Shown: positions 1 through 4,772 of the stretch, piece by piece | Layout: every line of letters begins with the position of its first letter | Position numbering within the stretch: position 1 is the first letter of the stretch | Source: Euryarchaeota archaeon UBA346 | GTDB taxonomy: Archaea; Thermoplasmatota; E2; DHVEG-1 | Assembly (NCBI GenBank): GCA_002496355.1 | Contig: DAJP01000031.1 | Coordinates: 707 to 5,827, forward strand | Reading direction: 5' to 3' | DNA: 5,121 bases | Translations under genes and position numbers: made by a program | The notes under the pieces: model-generated | The model's input: only the letters and a program-made list of their open reading frames with translations | Told to the model about the DNA's origin: nothing | Database searches by the model: none

Positions 1-1
1 G

Positions 2-478
2 AACTTTGGTTGGGAGATCATGGATGAGACCTACTGGGGTTATTATGATGTACCAGCAGCATACTTCAAATCCAATGGTGCCTGTGGTGGGAACGAAAAC
101 GAGCCGCCTGAAACACCATCCATCACAGGACCCGCACAGGGAACTATCGGTTTCTCATATGGATACAACTTTACAACAGTAGATCCAGACAATGATGATG
201 TCTACTATTATATTGACTGGGGAGACGGAACCTATAGTGAATGGATTGGCCCCTATCCATCCGGGATGGAAATCACAAGAGTACATACTTATTCCGAACA
301 AGGAACTTATTCGTTGAGGGCAAAAGCAAAAGACATCTTTGATGCAGAAAGTGACTGGGGTACCATTTCTGTGATAATGCCAACAGAATATCACTTCTCG
401 CTGCATGGCCTTATACAGCATCTGCTTGAGATGTTCCCGAACCTGTTTCCCGTCCTGCGACACCTGGTTGGGTACTAA
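2..478 (+). CDS. PKD-domain surface/secreted protein, C-terminal fragment (5' end outside window)
   Basis: The frame is open from the first bases of the window, and the first in-frame ATG (position 20) falls inside what reads as continuous protein. I therefore treat this as the last 158 residues of a longer gene, not a 152-residue protein. After a 30-residue stretch rich in Tyr and Trp, ending in a short Gly/Asn/Glu/Pro linker, residues about 34-126 form one PKD (polycystic kidney disease-like, Ig-fold) domain. Its markers are TGP near the start, DPDNDDV, the hallmark IDWGDGT at 71-77, HTYSEQGTYSLRAKAKD at 95-111, and the closing ESDWGTISVIMP. PKD domains mediate adhesion or spacing in extracellular archaeal proteins. 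The last 30 residues are amphipathic and end FPNLFPVLRHLVGY, without a plain membrane anchor or LPXTG/PGF-type motif. The catalytic or other upstream part cannot be seen, so the overall function is unknown. Confidence 0.8.
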   Translation, partial: NFGWEIMDETYWGYYDVPAAYFKSNGACGGNENEPPETPSITGPAQGTIGFSYGYNFTTVDPDNDDVYYYIDWGDGTYSEWIGPYPSGMEITRVHTYSEQGTYSLRAKAKDIFDAESDWGTISVIMPTEYHFSLHGLIQHLLEMFPNLFPVLRHLVGY

Positions 479-483
479 ACCAA

Positions 484-500
484 CCTCTCTATTTTTTTTT
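484..500 (+). terminator. oligo-T transcription terminator of the PKD gene
   Basis: A pyrimidine-rich stretch begins a few nucleotides after the TAA stop and ends in nine consecutive T (492-500). Archaeal RNA polymerase terminates at such U-tracts without needing a hairpin, and none is obvious here. The site fits the end of the PKD transcript, 100 nt before the next gene. Confidence 0.6.
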
Positions 501-568
501 ATAAAATAAATAAGAAATACAAAAAAAATCTTTTATGTGAATGATTGCGACTTGGAATCTTATAAAAC

Positions 569-576
569 TTTAAATA
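569..576 (+). promoter_or_regulatory. TATA box of the DUF373 gene
   Basis: TTTAAATA matches the archaeal TATA consensus. Its centre lies about 31 nt before the ATG at 604, so transcription would start at or only a few nucleotides before that codon, giving a leaderless or nearly leaderless mRNA. A second, overlapping candidate, TTATAAAA (560-567), lies just upstream. No Shine-Dalgarno sequence precedes the ATG, which agrees with a leaderless transcript. Confidence 0.6.
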
Positions 577-587
577 CAGTGATTGTT

Positions 588-605
588 ATTATTTTTGAAA
601 ATAAT
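588..605. promoter_or_regulatory. perfect 18-bp palindrome over start of DUF373 gene (possible operator)
   Basis: ATTATTTT and AAAATAAT are exact inverted repeats (588-595 and 598-605) separated by TG. The dyad sits 11 nt after the TATA box and covers the expected transcription start and the first two bases of the ATG at 604. A repressor bound there would block initiation. The region is AT-rich, so chance symmetry is quite possible, and no second copy was noticed in the window. Confidence 0.3.
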
Positions 606-1758
606 GGCGAAGACCCTGGTGCTCAATATCGATCGTGACGATGATTTCGGTAGAAAAGCCCAGGTAGCTAGTCCCATCATAGGAATCCAGAATAATAGAG
701 ACGCAGCGAACAAATTAGGATGCATCGACGCGGAAGACTCGGACCTAAATGCTATTTTTTATGCTATCTCCATCTATGAATCCTTAAAAAAAGAAGGAAA
801 GGACGTTGAGATAGCAACGTTATGTGGGGACATCAATGTCGGTGTGAAATCAGACCTGAAACTCTCAGAACAGCTTGATTTTGTCATTAAAGTGATCAAT
901 GCTGAGGATGCGATCTTGATCAGTGATGGTGCCGAGGATGAGTATATCTTACCTATCATCCAGAGTCGTCTGAAAATTACTTCGATTCGACGGGTGAACG
1001 TGAAACAAAGCAAACAACTAGAGGATACATATTATCGGATCATAAAGCTACTTGATGAGGACAAGGTAAAGAAACAATTCTTCCTCCCGATCGCGTTAAT
1101 CCTGATCGTCTGGGCGATTTTTGCTATCTTTGGGATGGCGGCCAGCGGGTTTGGTGCGATCCTATTCACCCTGGGTATCTATCTGTTGATCCGGACGTTC
1201 AACTCTGAGAAAAAAGTCGCGGTCATCTGGCATGAGTTCAGGGATGGGTTACTCACGGGGAGACCATCATTTTATACCTCGATTCTTGCGATAGTGATCA
1301 TTGCAGTCAGCCTTTTCTATGCTTATAACAACACCTTCAACCAGTATCAGCAGTTCCTCGATGTCCTTGTCCTGAAGTTTCTTGCAGCGATCGTCTGGGG
1401 GGTCGTTGCAGCAGGCTTGCTTGCCGCGTTCGGGCGGGTCACTGACCTCTACATCAGAGAGAAAAAGATCCTCTGGTCGTACTGGGTTGTTCCGTTTTCA
1501 CTGTTTGCGTTCGGGTTCATCGGTTCGATGTTGTTTGACACCTTTGGACAAGTCATCTGGGAGTTCCGTAACGGCAGAGGATTCATCATAGACTCTTTCT
1601 TCACCCTCACGTTCTGGGGCTATATCGCAGCAGGCATCATTATTGTCTTTATCGGTGCAGTAAGCTACCATTACATAAAAGAGGAATTCATTGCGGAGAC
1701 CTATGAACGCAACATAGAAGAACAAACACAGAATATGCTCAAACATCAGACAAAATAA
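604..1758 (+). CDS. DUF373 family membrane protein
   Basis: This 384-residue protein belongs, by its motifs, to the archaeal DUF373 family of unknown function. The N-terminal half (1-155) is soluble and alpha/beta-like. It carries LVLNIDRDDDFGRKA at 5-19, a conserved-looking acidic site, then SPIIG (23-27), EDSDLNAIF (44-52), EIATLCGDINVGVKSD (69-84) and ISDGAEDEYILPIIQSR (106-122). These strands ending in acidic motifs suggest ligand, nucleotide or metal binding, but that is inference. The C-terminal half has six predicted membrane spans, near 159-177, 179-197, 224-242, 255-275, 292-312 and 333-355, and a short charged tail. A TTG at 583 would add seven residues. I prefer the ATG at 604 because the TATA box at 569-576 would start the RNA at about that base and the family motif begins directly after it. 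The gene is followed 49 nt later by a membrane protease gene on the same strand. Confidence 0.88.
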   Translation: MAKTLVLNIDRDDDFGRKAQVASPIIGIQNNRDAANKLGCIDAEDSDLNAIFYAISIYESLKKEGKDVEIATLCGDINVGVKSDLKLSEQLDFVIKVINAEDAILISDGAEDEYILPIIQSRLKITSIRRVNVKQSKQLEDTYYRIIKLLDEDKVKKQFFLPIALILIVWAIFAIFGMAASGFGAILFTLGIYLLIRTFNSEKKVAVIWHEFRDGLLTGRPSFYTSILAIVIIAVSLFYAYNNTFNQYQQFLDVLVLKFLAAIVWGVVAAGLLAAFGRVTDLYIREKKILWSYWVVPFSLFAFGFIGSMLFDTFGQVIWEFRNGRGFIIDSFFTLTFWGYIAAGIIIVFIGAVSYHYIKEEFIAETYERNIEEQTQNMLKHQTK

Positions 1759-1772
1759 TCATCTCCCAGTAC

Positions 1773-1780
1773 TTTAAGAA
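1773..1780 (+). promoter_or_regulatory. possible TATA-like element before the M50 protease gene
   Basis: TTTAAGAA ends 27 nt before the ATG at 1808, the same geometry as the TATA box of the DUF373 gene, and would give a leaderless protease mRNA. It is a weaker match than the other boxes in the window. The protease may instead be read through from the DUF373 promoter, since no oligo-T terminator lies between the two genes. Confidence 0.35.
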
Positions 1781-1807
1781 CCGTTGAGGTATTCAGCGCA
1801 CGAAACT

Positions 1808-3202
1808 ATGACGATTACTGAAAATATCCTGGTTTTCATAAGCATCATCCTACTCTATGCAGGGATTGTGTTTGTTCTTCATAAACGAGGGTTCCTGAAG
1901 AAACATAATATCTCGTTTTACGGCCCTGCATTGATGTGGCGGACCCAGAAAGGGATTCAGTTTCTGAAGAATCGTGCGAAACGACAGAGATTCTGGAAGA
2001 TCTATGGGAATATCAGCATCGTGTTCTGTTTTGTCACTATGGTGTTGATGACTGCGTTAATGGTGATGACTACCTGGTTGGTGTTCGGGTTCACTGCTGA
2101 GCAGCGAAATGCATTACCTGGACCAGAGGTTGCTTTAGTGCTCCCCGGTATTAATCCTATCCTTCCGCTTGAATTCCTCGGATACGTCCTCCTTGGTCTT
2201 ATCGTTGCTATCATCGTCCATGAGTTCTCCCATGGAATCTTGACACTTGTCGATAAACTAAAAGTGAAATCCCTTGGTGTCCTGTATCTGATCGTCCCAA
2301 TCGGGGCGTTCTGCGAGCCGGATGACGAGGAAGTAAAAAAAACAAGCATTCTTTCTCGGATGAGGATTTATGCTGCAGGCCCAGCAGCTAATTTCGTAGT
2401 CGTCCTGATCTGTATTCTTTTGTTCTCCGGCGTCTGCATGTCTGCAGTGCAACCCCGGGATGAAGGCGGTATTGTCTTTACCGTTGATGCAAATTCCCCT
2501 GCAGCACAAATCGGTCTGCAGCCGGGTGTGATAATCACCAGTTTAAATGACACGATACTCCAAAATGGCACAGAATACTTCATCGCATGGAATACCACCC
2601 AGGCGAATCAGACAGTCAACATCACCTATGTGAAAAATGGTGAAGAACATAGCACCAAGGTGGTACTTGGCGATAAGTACATCGAGTATGCGGCGCGTCC
2701 GACGGTCTATGTCAATAATGAATCCTACAAAGGAAAAGGATATTTGGGGGTTCAATCGCTCTTACGAGACTCGGTCTTCAAGGAATACCTCACTATCTTA
2801 AAAAACCCGTTTTATAATTTTCCTCAAGGACTGCTGACGTTCTACAGTCTCCCATTGCTTGGGTATTTTGCTGGATACAACCCGATTGTCTCCCCTTTTG
2901 CAGAATCCTATCAAATCACGGGTCCATTAGGGGTACTTCCTGTTCCTCTCTTCTGGGTGTTCGTCAACGCGATTTACTGGGTTTTCTGGTTGAACCTTGC
3001 AGTAGCCCTCTTCAACGTGCTCCCGATGATCCCGCTTGATGGAGGGTTCCTCTTCAACGATGGAGTCCGAGCCATCATCCTACGGTTGAAGAAAGGGATA
3101 AAGGAGGAAACGAAAGAAAAAATCGTAAAAAACGTATCCCTCGCGATCTCCCTACTCATTTTAGGGTTAATCCTGATTCCTTTTTTTATCAAATATATTT
3201 AA
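1808..3202 (+). CDS. site-2-type intramembrane zinc metalloprotease (M50 family) with PDZ domain
   Basis: This 464-residue polytopic protein has the marks of the site-2 protease family, which cleaves membrane-spanning substrates within the bilayer. Membrane segments lie near 6-24, 70-94, 121-145, 187-210, 372-400 and 443-461. The zinc site is HEFSH at 138-142 (ligands H138 and H142, catalytic E139). The third ligand is D411 in NVLPMIPLDGG (403-413), the family's NPDG-type motif. GPAAN (191-195) is the usual conserved turn after the active site. A PDZ domain sits between membrane segments at about 219-290 and probably gates substrate entry. The region 247-306 carries six N-x-S/T sequons, consistent with an extracellular position. 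A TTG at 1784 would add eight residues; ATG 1808 is preferred because a hydrophobic segment starts soon after it and a TATA-like box lies 27 nt upstream. All catalytic residues are present. The substrate is unknown, and the adjacent DUF373 gene is a candidate partner by position only. Confidence 0.92.
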   Translation: MTITENILVFISIILLYAGIVFVLHKRGFLKKHNISFYGPALMWRTQKGIQFLKNRAKRQRFWKIYGNISIVFCFVTMVLMTALMVMTTWLVFGFTAEQRNALPGPEVALVLPGINPILPLEFLGYVLLGLIVAIIVHEFSHGILTLVDKLKVKSLGVLYLIVPIGAFCEPDDEEVKKTSILSRMRIYAAGPAANFVVVLICILLFSGVCMSAVQPRDEGGIVFTVDANSPAAQIGLQPGVIITSLNDTILQNGTEYFIAWNTTQANQTVNITYVKNGEEHSTKVVLGDKYIEYAARPTVYVNNESYKGKGYLGVQSLLRDSVFKEYLTILKNPFYNFPQGLLTFYSLPLLGYFAGYNPIVSPFAESYQITGPLGVLPVPLFWVFVNAIYWVFWLNLAVALFNVLPMIPLDGGFLFNDGVRAIILRLKKGIKEETKEKIVKNVSLAISLLILGLILIPFFIKYI

Positions 3203-3210
3203 AAAAAAAA
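3201..3210 (-). terminator. oligo-T terminator of the L10e gene
   Basis: Ten consecutive A on the + strand read as ten T on the - strand, starting 5 nt after the L10e stop codon. This is a strong archaeal U-tract terminator for the leftward gene. It overlaps the TAA of the rightward protease gene, so the two converging transcription units share this 12-nt gap. Confidence 0.7.
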
Positions 3211-3214
3211 GGGT

Positions 3215-3733
3215 TTAATGAAGAAGCTCAGCGCCTTTTTCGACATTAATAACACATGGTGCTGACAGTTTCATGCCTGCTTTCCGTAAGGCTTCCCGTG
3301 CAGGAACTAAGTATTGTTCTGATGTGTCAAGCGTCATGAGAATTTGATTCACTTTCACGCGAGCAGCGGTTCCAACAGGTTTACCATATGCCCGTCGCAT
3401 CCCTTGGGAGACACGGTCTGCCCCTGCCCCGGTCGCTTGTTTATTTTCACGGATGACAATATGAGGATAGACTCGGATTTGCAATCGATAATTCGCAGAA
3501 CCTATGAATTTCTCAAGAGATTTGTTCGCTGAGATACGTGCTGATTCCAACGCATTGTGCCTCAACTGACATTTCTCTTTTGTCACTAATGACAATTGAA
3601 CAGGAAACTTTGCTGTTTTATTACCAATGACGAACTGTGTGAGACGGGATGCGGGAACACCGCCCATGTACTCTCGCCTCGTTGTCGCTTGTCCTCTTAC
3701 GAGACGGATCATTCTTGCTGGTTTTCGTGACAT
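3215..3733 (-). CDS. rpl10e: large-subunit ribosomal protein L10e (uL16 / L16 family)
   Basis: This 172-residue protein has the usual length of archaeal L10e, the counterpart of bacterial L16 (uL16). It sits in the 50S subunit near the bound tRNA acceptor arms and is needed for late subunit assembly. Recognisable parts are the basic N-terminus MSRKPARM, TRREYMGG (18-25), the core strand RLQIRVYPHIVIREN (83-97) and the highly conserved loop segment ATGAGADRVSQGMRRAYGKP (100-119), followed by VGTAARV (120-126). The start ATG is supported by an AGGTG Shine-Dalgarno sequence at 3741-3745, 7 nt upstream on this strand, and by a TATA box further upstream. The gene is divergent from csl4 and convergent with the protease gene. 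Nothing is missing or odd in the sequence. Confidence 0.97.
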   Translation of the reverse strand: MSRKPARMIRLVRGQATTRREYMGGVPASRLTQFVIGNKTAKFPVQLSLVTKEKCQLRHNALESARISANKSLEKFIGSANYRLQIRVYPHIVIRENKQATGAGADRVSQGMRRAYGKPVGTAARVKVNQILMTLDTSEQYLVPAREALRKAGMKLSAPCVINVEKGAELLH

Positions 3734-3740
3734 ACTTTTT

Positions 3741-3745
3741 CACCT
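3741..3745 (-). promoter_or_regulatory. Shine-Dalgarno site of L10e
   Basis: AGGTG on the - strand, followed by a 7-nt spacer (complement of 3734-3740) before the ATG at 3733. It matches the archaeal GGTGA-type site and fixes the start of rpl10e. It contrasts with the two apparently leaderless membrane-protein genes in the same window. Confidence 0.65.
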
Positions 3746-3787
3746 ATCAATAAACTGGATACTTAGGAACATCGAAATAAACATGCC

Positions 3788-3795
3788 ATTTATAA
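3788..3795 (-). promoter_or_regulatory. TATA box of the L10e gene
   Basis: On the - strand this reads TTATAAAT, preceded by an A-rich stretch that could act as the BRE. Counting about 27 nt downstream puts the transcription start near 3764, leaving a leader of about 30 nt that contains the AGGTG ribosome site. Confidence 0.6.
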
Positions 3796-3818
3796 GACTT
3801 TTTACTCCAGTATCACCA

Positions 3819-3839
3819 ATTCTTCCTTAGGAGAAGAAT
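3819..3839. promoter_or_regulatory. inverted repeat midway between divergent promoters (possible shared operator)
   Basis: ATTCTTC (3819-3825) and GAAGAAT (3833-3839) are exact inverted repeats with a 7-nt spacer. The inner TCCTTAGGA (3824-3832) is itself a near-perfect palindrome around a single central base. The element lies 12 nt before the csl4 TATA box and 23 nt behind the L10e TATA box, so one bound protein could affect both promoters. Function is inferred from position and symmetry only. Confidence 0.35.
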
Positions 3840-3851
3840 CGAACCATAACC

Positions 3852-3858
3852 TTTAAAA
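3852..3858 (+). promoter_or_regulatory. TATA box of the csl4-rpoL-truD unit
   Basis: TTTAAAA lies 37 nt before the csl4 ATG. Transcription would start near 3880-3885, giving a short leader of about 11-16 nt that still includes the weak ribosome site GTGAG at 3886-3890. No further promoter-like or terminator-like sequence is evident before rpoL or truD. Confidence 0.55.
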
Positions 3859-3895
3859 CATAGATTAGCTTGCCTATTTGGATTTGTGAGAAAAC

Positions 3896-4465
3896 ATGAA
3901 ACAAAAATTTGTCATGCCTGGTGATCAACTCTCCACTTCAGAGGAATTAATGCCCGGAGACGGTACATTTGAGGAAAATGGGATCATCAGAGCAGCGCGA
4001 ATAGGCACCTACGTTGTCGATGAGAAACATCGTACCGCAGAGGTAAAACCAGCGACAAGTACACCAGTACTCCTAAAAAAAGGAGACATTGTGATCGGAA
4101 GAGTAGTTATGGCAAAAGAAAAAATGATTATCGTTGAAGTGAAACATGTCTCCGGAAAACCCAGATCCATCTCTAGTGACACCGATGCCACTATCCATGT
4201 AAAAGAAATCGCGCAAGGATTCATAAAAGAAGCATCATCTGAATATAAAGCAGAGGATTACATCCGTGCAAAGGTTATCCAAGTCAGCCCCAGTGTACAG
4301 CTTGAAACAAAAGAACGAAATTTTGGAGCTATTTTGGCACTCTGTTCAAAATGTCGTCATCCCCTTATTAAGAAAAGTCACGGGCTTGAATGCGAGAACT
4401 GCGGTAACAAAGAACACCGACGCATCACGGAAGACTACGGGAATCTTGATATCCAACACCTGTGA
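3896..4465 (+). CDS. csl4: exosome complex RNA-binding cap subunit Csl4
   Basis: This 189-residue protein is a full-length archaeal Csl4, one of the two RNA-binding cap proteins (with Rrp4) that sit on the Rrp41-Rrp42 ring of the exosome and feed RNA into its 3'-to-5' degrading and tailing core in the cytoplasm. The N-terminal domain shows the signature VMPGDQL (6-12) and MPGDGTFEENG (19-29). A middle S1-type RNA-binding domain spans about 60-142, from KKGDIVIGRV to the LETKERNFG stretch. A C-terminal zinc ribbon has CSKC (150-153) and CENC (166-169), supplying four Cys ligands, followed by the family ending RRITEDYG (175-182). Archaeal Csl4 binds DnaG through its C-terminal region, according to family knowledge. 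The start ATG is preceded by GTGAG 5 nt upstream. The gene is first in a closely spaced rightward set and is followed 25 nt later by rpoL. Confidence 0.95.
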   Translation: MKQKFVMPGDQLSTSEELMPGDGTFEENGIIRAARIGTYVVDEKHRTAEVKPATSTPVLLKKGDIVIGRVVMAKEKMIIVEVKHVSGKPRSISSDTDATIHVKEIAQGFIKEASSEYKAEDYIRAKVIQVSPSVQLETKERNFGAILALCSKCRHPLIKKSHGLECENCGNKEHRRITEDYGNLDIQHL

Positions 4466-4490
4466 TTCAGAAAGAGGAATGTGTGAGACT

Positions 4491-4757
4491 ATGGATTTGA
4501 AAACCATCAGAAAGACAAAAACTGAGCTTGAATTGGAAATCACCGGTGAAGACGAAACAATTCTTCATCCAATCACTCATATCTTGCTCCAGAACGATGA
4601 CGTGGAATATGCTGCCTGCATGGCAGACAGCCCGCTAGCAGTCAAAAAACGCTTGTTCATCCGAGTAAAAAAAGGTTCACCCGAGGACGTCTTAAAAAAA
4701 GCGGTAAAATATCTTGAGGACGAAATTAAGCTGTTTGCGTCTAATTTTGAAAAATAA
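4491..4757 (+). CDS. rpoL: DNA-directed RNA polymerase subunit L (Rpb11 homologue)
   Basis: This 88-residue protein matches archaeal RpoL in length and layout. RpoL pairs with RpoD (Rpb3-like) to form the platform on which RNA polymerase assembles, equivalent to the bacterial alpha dimer. Visible are the opening strand MDLKTIRKTKTELELEITGE, the helix ILHPITHILLQNDDVEYAA (24-42), DSPL (46-49) where most relatives have DHPL, the strand RLFIRVKKGSP (54-64) and the C-terminal helix. The frame is open much further upstream inside csl4, but that extension has no family similarity. ATG 4491 gives the normal length; ATG 4479 would add only four residues (MCET). Ribosome-site evidence is weak: GTGAG at 4483-4487 is 3 nt from the ATG, and GAGG at 4474-4477 is further away. 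It lies between csl4 and truD and is probably cotranscribed with both. Confidence 0.9.
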   Translation: MDLKTIRKTKTELELEITGEDETILHPITHILLQNDDVEYAACMADSPLAVKKRLFIRVKKGSPEDVLKKAVKYLEDEIKLFASNFEK

Positions 4758-4772
4758 TAGGGCAGCCCGGTG

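Noticed and set aside
155..463. 102-codon open frame on the - strand within the PKD gene
   Set aside because: It is antisense to a convincing PKD domain, Cys/Ile-rich with no recognisable domain, and has no promoter or ribosome site; it is best read as a shadow frame.
604..1758. High number of GATC sites in the DUF373 gene
   Set aside because: This is explained by frequent Ile ATC codons after codons ending in G in a membrane protein; there is no regular spacing or intergenic cluster.
3344..3830. Two open frames on the + strand opposite L10e (3344-3532 and 3627-3830)
   Set aside because: They are antisense to a highly conserved ribosomal protein, show low-complexity codon-shadow composition and have no family motifs.
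4266..4490. 75-codon in-frame extension of rpoL overlapping csl4
   Set aside because: It lies in another frame of a clearly real gene, has no resemblance to RpoL, and RpoL proteins are about 90 residues long; ATG 4491 gives the right length.
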